The notes under the pieces are model-generated. The model saw nothing but the letters and a program-made list of their open reading frames with translations. It was not told the origin of the DNA and did not search any database. From contig NC_136005.1 of assembly GCF_048128805.1 (NCBI RefSeq), positions 19,928,260-19,992,259 of the forward strand: DNA of 64,000 nt. The letters are read 5' to 3'. How positions within the stretch are numbered: position 1 is the first letter of the stretch; every line of letters begins with the position of its first letter. A program made the position numbers and the translations under genes. Below are positions 1 to 13,369 of this stretch, one piece after another. This stretch comes from Centroberyx gerrardi (taxonomy: Eukaryota; Chordata; Actinopteri; Beryciformes; Berycidae).

Positions 1-3000
1 CTTACCCATCTCTGGATTATGTCATTCACCTGATCCACGTTCATCATCAGTGTCTCCGCTGCCCTCACAGGCAATCCTATTATCAACGAATCTTTAATTT
101 CAACCCTCAAAAAAAAGAGCACAAACAATGGCCACTATGGCAGCCAGAAGAACCAACGTCAGCACTAGTATTTGACCAAATGTGAAGCTTCCCTAATGTC
201 TCAAGGGAAAGAGATGGTGTGTAAGGAACCCTCTACATAAACCTCTTATCTCCCTTTGTGCTTGAGATGTAATAGGATTAAACCAGAGCGCTTCTGTGTG
301 GTCACAGAAAACGTAGAACTGTCTGGAAGGCTCCAGACGAATGACACTCTTCCAATCCTGTAGAAACACACACTGCAGAGGTTTTCAAGCTTTGGAATAA
401 CCCCCAATTAGATATTAGACATATTACACCTGTGTGAAGAGTTTTTTTTTAACCTTTATTAATCCAGGGAAAGTCGACTCAAGCATGCTTGCTCTTTTCC
501 AGCACACATTCACACATTCATTCATTCATTTGCTTAGTCTCTGCAACATGAGCAGCACCAGTCTAAGCTTTATTGTGATTTGACAGTTTATTAGATAAAT
601 AAATCCACCAGGATGCTAGCTGCGTGTTCCAGACTTTTCCCAATGTAATTAAATGGAAGAGCCTGTTGTACAGAGAGATATAAGGATTAAGAATGCCTAT
701 CCATGATTGCCTAATGACAGCATATTGCTCCTCTGTAATCACAAAGGCTTCAAAGGGATCGACCATCCTTTCTCCACAATGTTCTGTGCGTGTGTAATAT
801 AATAGAAGAACAATCACTGACTTCCTGCTCCAGCTAGACAGCTTCAGCAAAGGAACAGCTCAAGCCCTGATTTTAGATGAATGGGGAGAGCAGCGTGTTT
901 GAACGGTAGGATTTAGCTAACATCTGCTGGTTAGGTTTGCTCTCCGTATTGCCGTGTGATGAAAGCCTTAAACAAAAGCCACAAAGCAAATACAATACAC
1001 AGTCTGGTACTCACTCTATGTTTGTCCCTGATTTTGTCATTCCTAATTGCTGGCTGATGAGGTTTTGTTTTGACAGTGGTCCCTGCGTGTGGGGGATATG
1101 AAAGTAAATAATGTGTAGGATCACAATCATTGTGTTATGCATTGCTTATGTCTTACTCACAGTTAACTGAGGTTGGAAATACAGCAGATCATCAAATAGA
1201 TAAAATCAAATTAATAGAGCAATAAAGGAGAACATTTTAGTTTATAAACAGCCATATGTAAAGGGGGTTTTCAGTTTTCACTCAAATCTAAATGACTCCT
1301 AAAAATTAATTATTTTCATTGAAAGGGAATACCTATCATTTTACAATCAGTATACTCATGGGCCCAAAACAGTGACACTGAAAAAATTTAGTTTTTTCTT
1401 AAGAGGAAAAGTAGTTCAACTTCAACAAAGTTTGAGTCTAATAAGCTGCTACCATCTTTATGCACCCAGTCCAGTTAAAGCAGTGATCACTTTCCAACTC
1501 AGGAGGGCACTGTTTGTCTGGAGGGCCATATCTGTGACTGTAGAGGGAATCAATACTGCCATATAGAGATATACTGTAGTAGATACACAAAGATGTAGAG
1601 AAAATCAGATTACTTAGACTGAATGTGTGAGAAATGTTTGATTTGGATGTATACAAACTGTTGGTTAAGCCTAAATGTTTTGTTGACACCTACAATTTAT
1701 ATTTTCATATTAGATTAATAGTTGAATGGCATTTTCTGTAAATGCAGTGTAGGTTCCTATGTATGTTGATTATGTACTTTTGTTTCTTAAGAATCTGTTC
1801 ATTCACTTCATTTGCATGGCTGCTGCTCTCTCCACTACTTCAGAAAGTAACTTGGCAGTATGACATCTGAAATATTACACACAGTCCGCAGCTGCACTTT
1901 ATACCTGAAGGTTAGAGTTCCACTGCTAAATTCATTTGGAAGGATATATATATCGCTTTAACTAAAGTATCCGTTTCCATTGATGAATATATTGAGTAAT
2001 CTTTGTCAGGTGTAGTTACTGTGTGACTGTCTTACCCTCTGCTTTGTCTAGTCACTGCCACTTAGCTTAAGGCATGTGGGAAGCGGTCGGCAGTGTTTAG
2101 AGGCATATCTCAGGTCACTGCTATCACATATCCATGTATATTTAATTTGATGAACTACAAGACAACAATTGTGTAACCTGATTCACTGATGGATTCATCA
2201 TTCTTTCAGTTTATGCTTCCAGGTGTGTGGAGGATGGTCTTTTGTGAGCTCTACTATGGTGAAACAGACATGTATTAGATGAGTTTATACGGTTATTAGG
2301 AAAATTATGAAGAATATGAATGAGTTTTCATGTTCATTTTTATTTTTGGTCTATGACGAGAATTGGAGGTATGTGAGGTTTTGAAGATATATATGTATAT
2401 ATGAGATATACATTACATGTTAATGTGTCCTGATAGAACACAAGTTACAGTTCAGTCAGCTTGTTTTTTTAGGAGTGAAAGAAACAGAAAAGCAAGATGC
2501 TGTATCCCATTTCATGTAGTGCAGCAGATAGTGAAGTATTTATGTAGCAGTCGAGTATACAAACAGGCAGCAGTCCTATGAGAGCTGGATAAAGCCTCCC
2601 CGTTTCCCCTTTCCCTGCCGTTATTTCCTTGGTGACCTCTTAGAGAGCAAGAGGTTCTAAGTGAACTATTTATCCCGTCTGCTTCCCCTTGAGGCCTCCT
2701 CAGACTGCTGCAGCCTCTCCTGTCTGCCCAAAACCTCCCCGGGCCCCCTGCGCTTGTCAAGAAAAACTGCCATGTTTAGGGCCTCTCCCAAGGGCCCCCG
2801 CTTCAGCTACACTGCTGCTTTCTGAGCTGGGCCGATGCATTTGATTTCAAGCAAAGATATATATATATATTTTTATACAGTCCAGATTTGCTTTTGTGAT
2901 TGCTGCTTTGCTCTTTGATCCAGATGATCTTAAGAAGTGTAATTGCACACAGAATTTGAACGTTGCACAGTTGGCATCTAAAAAAAACATGTTTGAGTCA

Positions 3001-4797
3001 GTGTTTTAGTGAGGTGGAGGCGAGTTTGCATGAGCCATCTATTTCTTTTTTCTTTTCCACTCACGGCTGGTGTTGGTCTTTGGAAGTGGAGGCTAGAAGT
3101 GGAATAGTTTTAAGGGGGAAAAGAGATACCCCAGTGAACTGAGAGCTAATGGAGATGCTGGTCTCACAAGGGAAAATCTTGACCTTGGCCCCTTTTTGTA
3201 AAAGCTTTGCCACTGTAGCAAACAATTGAAGGGAGGGGCTGCGAGGGTGCGGTCTGAGTGTGTGAGTGTGTTTAGCGAACATTTGTTTGTACTCTGGCAA
3301 AGGCCATTGCGGGAATGTTCAGTCCTTTTTTCACATCTTTCAACATGGCGTAATGCAGCTTCATCTACCAGTGTAGCATGAGGTGAAAGCTCCCAAGGTG
3401 AGACAAAGGCCCGGGCCAGACGCCTCGGTCTTTCCTGGACGGCAGCATCTGTCTGGTATTGAGTGCCGCTTGGGGGGAACTGCATCAACAAATCCATACT
3501 GCCTGGACTATGCAGCCTTCACCAGAGCCTGCTCGCCCTTTTGTAAATCGGCATTTTGATGACAATTCCCAGTGTCGAGTTGTTCCCAATCAATACACAC
3601 AGAGCGGACGCCTTAATAGACATAGATAACTGCTGCTTGCCTGCTGTATCTCTGGGCTGTGGAGACTGACACCCTGTCTGACTCTGATCAATAAGTGGCG
3701 CATGTCGTGGCGCACAAGCACGGCCAAGCCCACTCTGCGATCACACACGAGGCTTGGTCTCCCCCGGCAATGGGGTAAAACTGCCCAGCAACTCCCCAAG
3801 GTGGATGAATCGGAGATGTTACATGTGAACTGGCTGTCAAAGCGATTTTGTCATCTCCCCTTATCTCCGGTGTTTAAAGATGCTGACACACTGTGTTTGG
3901 GGTACCAATGTCTTGTTGGAAGTGATGGAGGCTTTTAGCCTTTTTTTTTTTTTTTTTTTAAAAACCTCCCTTTATCCGTTTAAGTGTTCGCTCGAGTGTT
4001 ACAATTTCTATTTCACCTGCCACAGATGTCTCCTGGCACTTTCTGCCCACTCACGGCTTCCTTTCAGGTCATCTGATCCGGCCCTTCTCTGAATTTACAG
4101 ACTTAATAACTTTTCTCTGGAATATTTTGTTTGGCTACCAGTTAGAATGCTTGCTGTAGAAGCATATTTTTTTAATAATTCTTTCATTTATGTTTGGTTT
4201 GTTTGCTCATTTGTTTATTTTGAGATGACTAAACCCACTGAATCTATACTTCATTTTGGGTAAATCTATACTGTTATTTATCATAATTGCTTGACACAAC
4301 TAATCGATGCTTCCTTCATATCCCACCCCAGAGGCCACCTCATGAGGTTATGTGAATATTATTGGTGGGCGAGGCGTTCAGAGTAAAGATAAAACTCAGA
4401 GTAAAGATGGCCAGATCAGATTCTCCTTGTGATCATTAATGTTTCAGAGGATGCCAGAGGGGGAATGGGAGAGTCACAGCACTGCCTGGATCCATTTCCT
4501 TTGACTGTGGCTTTGTCATTTTGGATCAATCCTACTGTAGAGCCAGAGCCATTGTAAAGTGGCCCTGCCTCTACCAGAGTGACTGGCAGCATATTAAGAT
4601 ATGGAAAAAAATAACAGAGATATTGACTTAATGTTGTGGAAAAAAAATAGGTGGGCTAATCATTCAGTCTCACATCGTATTTGAAATAAACTGACCCTTG
4701 ATTGATGAATGAAGTAGGAGAAAAACTGTCAAAGTCATTAATGACACCCATGCTGCTGCAGTATTCTTCAATTTAGACAGAATATTAATATATTAAT

Positions 4798-4800
<3 letters not shown>
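1..4800. other. Intergenic, 3' side of gfi1; no gene recognised
   Basis: Only short chance ORFs occur, none with recognisable protein similarity or a splice-supported frame. Non-repetitive, moderately GC-rich stretches at about 2560-2830, 3230-3540 and 4430-4570 look unlike the AT-rich background and could be regulatory. That is a composition impression only. Confidence 0.5.

Positions 4801-4857
<57 letters not shown>
4801..4857. repeat. (TC)n microsatellite
   Basis: Nearly perfect TC dinucleotide run with one T insertion near the end. Confidence 0.97.
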
Positions 4858-6556
4858 GTGGAAGACCTTTGGGCCTGGGGAAGTACTTACCATCCTTCTC
4901 CTCTATGCTGTGATCCCCACGATGGCATTACTCTGCTTTGATCCTGCTGCAGTCTGACACATGACCACACGGCCCCCTGAATGGGCATTAGCGCAGGCTT
5001 CAGCAAACCCAACATCTGTGCCTCCCAGCACTGCCACCGCTCAAATCATTCATTAAATCAGAACACAAAAAGTAACTTTACTTGAATGCCTCAGCATAAA
5101 TATTTGATCATGGCTGAGAATAAATCTTTGTCATTTTGTCCTCCTTCCTCCGGCTCCGGCTCCCCTTATAGATCTTCCTCGCCTCGCTCTCTCTCTGCTA
5201 TTTGGATACAGGCGCACGCTTGGCTTGGTCATTTGTGAAATGGATCTTATGAATTTTTTAGAAAGATTCATAGCCGCAATCAGGCCTGGTTAAGTGTATG
5301 ACTGTATCACAAAGTAACATCTTGTGCTGCCATGCTCGCTCCCAAATCATATGCTGTTTGCATAGATAAGATAGGCAGAAAGAGGTTTTGTGTGTTTTTT
5401 TTGACAAAGAAACTTAACATTCAATTATTTGGTATTGGAGAAATACCTAGACTTTGCTGTGTAATAACACTGTTTACTGCTGTATTAACATTTTGGCAAC
5501 ACAAGAATGCATTGTACTGTACATCTTTGATTTGTTTATTTATTCATAACTACATTGTAATTTAGATGTGTTGAACACATTTTGAATGGTGTTACACAAA
5601 TGGAAATTAGAGCAGTATGTATTCCACTTATTAATGAGCGTGCTGTACCAGTAAACTCATCACAAAATTATTTTACAAGTAGTGTGTTATTGCTGCTTAA
5701 ATTTTACTGCACAGGTAATGGCACAATCTTAATCTAGCGTTATTCAGTTTAGTGTTTTAGCGTGTTAACTGTGTAGTATGCAAGGATTTGCGGATGAACC
5801 TCATAGCTTTACATTCTGCACACTAGATGACATATTGTAAGCGATGTAAAACCTATTTCTTATGAATGAACATGAGTATCGACTATTCACTAAAAGGCTG
5901 TAAAGCGCTCTCTCTTGCCACTTAGGTTCAAAGGATTCCCTTTCCATGTGTTTTCTTTCCCCTTAAGAGAATCCTTTGTTATCATGCCTTTTAACCAAAA
6001 GTGGATCCTTTTAATGTCACCTTCAGGATTCATTTGTTATTAGACATGACTTCAGATAAAGATGAAACAAGGCCAGTAAGGCAGGATCGTGATGGCAGCA
6101 GCAGATGCGGTAAAAGGATTAGGATTGAACACAAAGGTTTTTTTGTATTTTACATGTGCAAGTACAGAATATAGTATGAGAGTATTGTATGTGTAAAATC
6201 ACCCAGAAATGCAGCGCAGAGAGCAGAGGAATCTGAGGCAGACAGAAGTCCTAACTGAGCAGCAGCAGAAGAGCCTTTTTGTTCCTGAGTGACAGCTCAC
6301 ATCCAAATTGTGTAGTGATATGTAATGCTAAATGAACCGGATAAACATGTCTTTAAATGAGCAGACGGCCTTTGCAACCCCCGCTTTCATCAAACTTGTG
6401 GGTCTCCCCTAACCCCCCACCCCACCCACCCACCCACCCCATCCTATGGACACATGCTGTTCAGGGCCCCAGACCCTCGGAGCAGAGCGGGGCTAATGGA
6501 AAGCTTTCAAGGCGGCTGGAGAAAAATGTCGGTTCTCATTTGATTCTGATGTCACT

Positions 6557-6558
<2 letters not shown>
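4858..6558. other. Intergenic; no gene recognised
   Basis: No exon-like or RNA-like sequence recognised. The segment about 4860-5210 is unique-looking and could hold a conserved non-coding element; this needs a cross-species comparison. Confidence 0.4.

Positions 6559-6588
<30 letters not shown>
6559..6588. repeat. (TG)n microsatellite
   Basis: About 15 TG units. A short CA run follows at about 6610-6621, so the strand can fold back on itself locally. A C-rich run lies at 6739-6761. Confidence 0.95.
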
Positions 6589-6589
<1 letters not shown>

Positions 6590-6819
6590 TCACGGCTTCA
6601 GGATCCAAAACACACACACACAAACACCTTGGTCACTTCACAGCCTCTCTGGAGTGACGGATTAGTCTGCTGGCAGCCATGGGACATGCCATTATAAACA
6701 GGCCTGAAAACTGAAAACAAGGTCCTCAGTAAGCACCGCCCCACCCCCCCCCCCCACCCCCAAACCTCCATGAGGCTGAATGTGTCATATAGTCCTAGAG
6801 GTTGCTATGAGATCCTTTA

Positions 6820-7285
6820 TTGCTATGACACTATGAGATATCAACTAAGACAACAGGGCATCTCATACATAATTATTAAAACTTAACACAATAGAGAAAA
6901 ATGTATTTATTAATGGTGTAACGTTATCTAAAATAATATAAAACACATATAAACACACACACACAGTTCATTCAAAATATATATGAGACACTTGACACCT
7001 CATATATGATTATTAAAACAATAGAGAAAATTTGATTTAATAATGGTGTAACGTTAGGTAAAACAATATAAAACACATGAAACCACACATACATCCATAG
7101 TTCATTCAAAATATATGCTGCTATGACACTATGAGTTACTTAAAATCAACTAAGAGAACATGGCACCTCATATATGACTATTAAAACTTAATAGAGAAAC
7201 TCAATAGTGAAAAATAGATTTATTAATGGTGTACCGTTATGTGAAACAATAGAAGCCACACACACACATCTATAGTTCCCTCTGC
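6820..7285. repeat. Three-copy degenerate tandem repeat, about 150 bp unit
   Basis: Copies of about 6820-6985, 6986-7120 and 7121-7285. Shared blocks in order: GCTATGACACTATGAG, ATCAACTAAGA, CACCTCATATATGA, TTAATAGAGAAA, TTATTAATGGTGTAACGTTA, ACAATATAAAACACAT, and TTCATTCAAAATATATG. Copy 2 lacks the first blocks. No coding potential. Confidence 0.8.
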
Positions 7286-7665
7286 ATGTGTAGTGAAAGT
7301 GTGTGGTGTGAGTGAGTCCTAAAAAGAGTCCAGTGGCTCCAGGAGAAAGCTTGTCAGCCCGAAGAGGCCGGCTCTCCCACACATGTTCGGCCTGTCAGCC
7401 GCTTCACTGGTGTCTCTTGTTATTATTTTTCTCTCATTCTCCTGCCTTTTCTTTCCCCGAGTCATGAATAATTTGTGTCTACGCCTTGCTGCTTGATGAC
7501 AGCTGTGCAGTTGGCTTGCAGTCTATTTTTCAGATCAGGTGAATAATGAATAAGCCTTTGCAACAAAAGAGCTGTGTCCTATGTGAGCCCGCTGCCTCTC
7601 CTGGTCCGTCCCAACTATCTGCCGTGTCAAGCAGAGCGGAGGGAGGGGCCAGGTGAGGAGGAAAG

Positions 7666-7667
<2 letters not shown>

Positions 7668-7721
<54 letters not shown>

Positions 7722-7733
7722 TCTCTCTCTCTC
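7668..7733. repeat. (TC)n microsatellite
   Basis: Long CT/TC run interrupted once by CCCT. The Arg-Glu and Leu-Ser frames it creates on either strand are artefacts. Confidence 0.97.
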
Positions 7734-8705
7734 ACAGCATCAACAACTTTCCCAGTTGAAATGTGTGAATGTGCTTCAAAAACAAATATAGCATATCGGC
7801 AATCTTCAGGGTTTTTTTTTCTATCCAGCACCTGGTTTTCATTTTCATTGATCCTCTTTCCATCTTCAAGAGGCATTGATCAGTATGTTAGGATACTGAT
7901 CAGTGCGTCTTCTCATCATCTTGCCGACAGAAATCCCGTAGCTCTCTTAACGTATCTCTCTGCACAACTTGTCAAACTTGTGTGAAATCTGCTGATCAGT
8001 GCGTGAGAGCACCGACCGCATTATTATTACAGTACACACAACGACTCTGCTCGCCCTCAGGAAATAATCACAATTGTTCTCTCTTCATGATATCTTTCCT
8101 ATCTTTTCTCACCATGAATGAGATATTATTCTTGCACTCAGCATTTGCCATTCGCCAGATGTTGCTGGTGCCAGTTATTCGCCAGTGGCTTGGGTGTGAT
8201 CTTTCTGTCTATGAGATGTTGCTGTGTGTGTGTGTGTGTGATGCGTGTTGAGCAGATTCTGTCTAGTCTAGTGCAGCAGGCCGCGTATCACAGCTGTAAA
8301 TCAGGAGACGGGGTCTGGTTTCACAAAGTGTTTAGTGTTTTTTCTGCTTGCTGACCTGTGATAACGTCTCTCCTGCAGTTATCACGTCCCATTTCAAGAA
8401 GTGTGTTTCTGCACATGAAAAAATAAACCCTCAAACAAATGTTTTGTAATCATTTCCAGCTGAACAAAAGAAGTACTTTGGCTTAAAAGGTTCTGAGGTT
8501 TTGACTGGTAGTCTTTACACACCTCGTGAATGAGTTGATTGCAGACTGACATTGACTGAGGAACATATCTTCTCTTGTGGAAATCCTTCTGTTTGTATGG
8601 AGGTGTCTCCTCTCCTATTCCATTCATAGTCTATTCCACATTCTTTTGAAAAAAGGAGGCACTGTCATAGGTAATCGGGGAAAAAAATCATTAATATTCT
8701 TGATT
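7734..8705. other. Intergenic; no gene recognised
   Basis: No convincing exon. A short (TG)n run is at about 8223-8240. Confidence 0.4.
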
Positions 8706-10121
8706 AGTTTTTCACAATTGCTTACACACATTTTCTGAAACTAGGGCTCCTTTTTTCAAAACTCTAAACACAAAACACAAAACCACTAACACAAAATGCA
8801 AAACTCCACAAATCACTGGCAAAATGAAACACTGCATTCAAAACCATTTTATCTCTTTTCAAAATGTTATTTTGTAATAAAATGGCACACAACCATCAAA
8901 TGAATACATCTTTCTAACAACCAACTACACACTGATGTGCTCAACGGAAAACACTATTATGAATATCTCATCAGTAGGCTTATGCCTTTTGCATGTTCAG
9001 AGTTAGACGTATGCACAGCAGCCCTGTTAAGGCTGTTACAGTAATGCATATATACCGGTACACAAATATTGTTACGCCCCAAATGCTTTATTTAAATCAC
9101 AAATACTTTATTTCAACACTTGAATATGTGTTGGATATGTGAAGTGCTCTACATACAAAACACAATGCAGTAGGAGAAAAACAGAAGAAAAAAAGGTTTT
9201 CTGTAAAAAAAAAGGATAAAAAATGATACTGCATCCTGCCTACTGTTTGTGTCGGACAGCAGCTCATCTACATCACAAGCCATGTTCACACAGACTGGTC
9301 GTCTCTCAGTTCTGCAGAAGATCTAAAAACATGATGTGATTGGTTAGGGTACAAGAATATTTCTATTTGTCAATATGAAATGACACATTACTGTAACATA
9401 GGCCAACCATCACTGAGGCTCACTATAGTATACCATAAAGAACGATAGCATGGTGTAGAGAGGCGTAACAGGCATGTAGCCTACTCTCTACACCATGCTA
9501 CTGTTCTTTATAGTAGAAGCAGCAGTGAAGCTCAGGTTGGGCTGGACTCTCTGCCCAGCCTCCCTCATGCTCAACCCATGTCGACCACATGGTGAACCAA
9601 AGTGACCCGGATCTCATCTGAGATAACTGTTCTCCTTGCTCTTCTTTGTCCTCGTCCTCCTCTTCCTCCTCTTACTGTCACTCCTCTTCCTCTAGCTCTC
9701 ACTGCAACATTGGTTTCCATTGTTCTCAAAAACAAGAGAGCTCACCTGTGGCCTTTTTTATAGTGCTAAAGCTCTGATTTCTGAGTGAACAATTCAGATA
9801 TTAGTGTTTATATGTGTGATGAGTGGATGTGGCCAATTGGTAAATGAAGTTAAGCATTTGGGATGGCAGTGCTTCCAAATGAACACATGCGATTTTAGTT
9901 TTTGAATGTTGTGTCTAATGTAGAGAACGAGAGAAAACTACACATTACTGTGTGTAGTGTTTTGCAAAAAGTGTGACTGAAAATTGCAAATTGAGTGAAA
10001 AGCAGAAAATGTGCTTGCAGGTTTGCAGACTTGGTTTCGGGATTTGACTTACATGAGTTTGTGGTTTTAGTGATTGTGTCTCAAGTTCCAGTTTTAGTGT
10101 GTAAACAATTGTGAAAAACTG
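8706..10121 (-). mobile_element. Tc1/mariner (IS630-type) transposon relic
   Basis: Terminal inverted repeats of about 25 bp. The left end begins AGTTTTTCACAATTGCTTACAC; the right end, reverse-complemented, is CAGTTTTTCACAATTGTTTACAC, followed by TA. On the minus strand a decayed transposase N-terminus is readable at about 9735-9530: an Arg/Gly-rich run, then SDEIRVTLVHHVV, then after a frameshift HGLSMREAGQRVQPNLS, characteristic of teleost IS630-like transposases. Most of the catalytic domain is missing, so the copy is dead. Confidence 0.72.
9435..9511. repeat. Inverted repeat able to form a long hairpin
   Basis: Arms of about 28 bp (9435-9463 and 9484-9511) share TAGCATGGTGTAGAGAG against CTCTCTACACCATGCTA, with few mismatches and a loop of about 20 bases. 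It lies inside the Tc1/mariner relic, next to the transposase remnant. Confidence 0.8.
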
Positions 10122-10345
10122 TAAGTCCAGATTGAGGATTTAAGCTTCTTTAAATTGTTTGAGATACCAAGAATCAAACCAAAAATCAAAGACCAAAGTA
10201 TGCCTCTAAAATCCTTCTTTTATAATTCATGTGTTATTTGAGATTAATAATGAATTATCCAAAACCACCAAACCCAGAATAGTGAACTTTCTAATTGCAC
10301 AACTATGTCTGCTATGTCAAGAAAAATTAATTCAATCATAGCTCT

Positions 10346-10430
10346 GTGTGTATGCATGTGTGGGCGTGTGTGTACGGATGTGTGCCTGCGTTTGTGTGTG
10401 TATTGTGCATGTGCCTTGTGCATGTGTGTG

Positions 10431-10459
<29 letters not shown>
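10346..10459. repeat. GT-rich tract with (TG)n core
   Basis: Interrupted GT-rich sequence from 10346 ending in a clean (GT)n at 10425-10459. Confidence 0.9.
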
Positions 10460-10461
<2 letters not shown>

Positions 10462-12900
10462 TCAGGACCAACACGAAGGCCTAGATTTGAGCCTCAGACT
10501 GCAACGCTCTGATTACTCGCCCACTCGAATCGATTGAGCCGTATTCTATTCATATTTGATATGCCTCGGGGCAGTGGGGTAATGCTTTAAAAATCCACCC
10601 GTGGCCTTGGAGGAAATCTGGCCAGCCTAATGGCTCGTTTGAAGACTTTGCTTGGAAAGCCTCTCTCAGAGATTTTGCTTGAAAAGCTTCTCTCAGAGGG
10701 AATCGTACAGTATATATTTTGTGTTCGGAAAATGTTATGTGAGAGGAGTTTGATCCAGAAACCTGCGCTTCAGTGAAGTGAAGAGGCAAAACAAATCAAA
10801 CCTTCATACCTGCGCTACACACCAGCGTGACGTCAGACCTGAGAAACTTGCCCAGTGTTTTTTTTTTTTTCAGAGGCACGTGAAATGGCTGATGGTGGCT
10901 TGAGGCTGCCTCAGAGTGTTAAAGGCACTTAATGGCAAACTCGGTTTCATTTCAACAGAGTCAAATTCCCCAATGCCCAGATACAGAAGCAGCCTCAATC
11001 AGTCAGATCAGAGTGAACAGAGAGTGTCTCCTTTTCTGATGTCAGCATCACTCTTGATTCATCTGTGAGTCTTGTAGTTCTGTAAGTCGATTAGACCTGC
11101 TGACATTTTAGAATTGGGAATGTCAGCCTCTTCCAAACTAAAGTTTCCAAGGTTTTTTATTTAAAGAGAATAAGTTGCTTGGCTCTTTCCCAGCCAGTAG
11201 CGCCAAGTTGCTCAGCTACACCCCCACCCACCCACCCACCTAGTTTAAATGAGCATGCCTTTTCCTGTTCTCCTGTAGTCTGTTCATCTTGGGGTTTAAA
11301 ATATTCAGTATTTTTGCAGGCCTGGATGTTGTACGATTTTGGGGGAACTGAGGCATAGAAAATCCTTGTGAGTCAGTGATTTCAATCAATGTTGAGGAAG
11401 GACGACTAACTGATTGTTTCACTCTCTTTTTTTTCTCTTGTGTAATTCAGAGATAAGGTATATAAGAGCAGAAGTTGTAAAAAAAAAAAAAAAAAGAATT
11501 AAATTAATGAGATAAGAGTTGTTTAGGTCTAGACATCATGGAGGCAATGGAGGTTAAACTCACCTAAAAACTCATCTGTTTATGACCAAAATTCAGTCTA
11601 CATCATAGTAAGGAGTACCAAACTGATGGAAATTATATGATGATATTTGGGGGGGGGACGCATAAATTAATTATCTTCTGAAAATTCAAATTGATATATT
11701 CATATAAGTTCATATTAGTGGTTGTTTACCTTTTGATCATGAGTGACTGGAGGTCATAGTCCTGTGATCCACTCAGAGTGAAATCAATTTGTGCTCATCG
11801 CTTATTCTAAACTTTTGAACAATAAAATCCTAACAAAAGAGGAACTATTTCAAACTAAAGCTGTGAAGTAATTAGTAATGATCATCCCAGTCGTGCAAGC
11901 TTCAGTTCCCAGCTGTGATGCCTCATCTGGGGCTGAGCCAGTTCTTTCAAAAGCTCAGTTTTAAAAACAGCTATGCGGGTATAAAAGCATTTGGTTAACG
12001 GTTAAATCTGCTCAGGCAATGTTTAAGGTTCAAACAAACTACAATGGTCAAAACAAACACGATCCATAGTAGCCTCTGGGCGATAAAAAGCACGAACATG
12101 AATACAGCGCGCTGCCAGAATCCTTCCCTTCCTTTGTTTTCATGTTTTAATAAACTACAAACAGGTTAAAAGCCAGGTGTCTTCCTGCTGTTGTTTTGTG
12201 GATTGTAGATGAAGGATTAAAATCAATAAAAAAACAAACAAACAGAAGTCCAAGGAATTATATGACTTGTTTTGTGGTCTCCTCGCTGTTTACTTTGAGG
12301 CGGACCCGAGTCAATGAGACTCGCCCTAAATCAATTAGTCCATCAGTTATTCCAGTGTTTTGAACGATAAAAGCCTGAGAAAGATAAATTACTTCACAGT
12401 AAAGCTATGAAGTAATTGAATAATACTGGTAATGGTCTTCAGTCTCTACAAAATGACAACGGCAATTACAATTGTGTAAGGCATGCACTAATTAGACAGG
12501 TCTGTTTTGGTTTGTAATCATGACAACATCTCTGTTTTAAGAAAAGTGAAGATCATTTGTGTTTAAATAGCCTAAGCCAGCATTCATTTTTAGGCATCGG
12601 TAATTATCATTGACATTGTAGCAGAGAAAACTGTAACATGGGACTAGAGCTCTGCTGCAAGGTGTTTTTTCTTCTTCTGCTTTAATTCCAGGTGGCTGAT
12701 TAAGCCTGAGCGACGTGATCAGTAAGAAGTTGTAAATTTGGACAGATTTTAATCCGGTCATTTTAATGATTCACTCTCTGGAGATTTGCCTGTCCTATTG
12801 TAGCTATTCATTAGGAAAAGATCAGCTTAAATCGTTTCATTCCACAATTTTATTGCAGTTTTCATTTCACTCAAACAACAACTGGAAAGTAAAATAATCT
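10460..12900. other. Intergenic; no gene recognised
   Basis: No exon-like sequence recognised. Contains a short CCCA/CACC repeat (about 11220-11240) and an A-run (about 11480-11495). Two copies of a motif with 'AAAGCTATGAAGTAATT' character (11858-11876 and 12400-12418) are noted. Confidence 0.35.
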
Positions 12901-12906
12901 AAAATG

Positions 12907-12912
12907 TTTATT
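12907..12912 (-). terminator. Candidate gfi1 poly(A) signal
   Basis: AATAAA on the minus strand about 840 bases past the gfi1 stop. A second AATAAA lies at 13016-13021. Either could end the 3' UTR; no transcript data were available to choose. Confidence 0.35.
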
Positions 12913-13369
12913 AGTAAACGACAGAACGTTCATACTGACAAGAAAATGTGCAAAATGGAAACTTGGAAGATAACAGTTTAGAGAACCGGCCTCGGGTCTG
13001 GGTTTAACCCTTATGTTTATTAAATCACACAGTCTGCGGAGACTGTTTTGCCAGCATCGCCCTGAACTGAAAACAAAATGCCACTCTTCTTTGGAGAGGC
13101 GCAGATTTTCATCGAGTTTTCTTGATGGCTATATTGCCGATCCGGTTATTATGTGTGAGTACAAATATTTTGGGTTTAGTGCCCATTAAATGGGATTCAT
13201 ACACTCAGCAAATGTCTTAGGCATCCAGTCAACATACGAACATGACAAATTCAACTATCACGCCTTACAAATAGGCTTATCATTACAGTTCACAGCTTAT
13301 CTCTGGTTTTCTGGGTTTTCATAAAAATCTACAGTAGTATTTAATAACCTAGTGTTGTCGACGTCTCAA

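Noticed and set aside
3093..3497. 134-codon minus-strand open frame
   Set aside because: No familiar motif and low-complexity composition; probably chance.
7535..7876. Arg-Glu repeat protein frame
   Set aside because: Translation of a (TC)n microsatellite.
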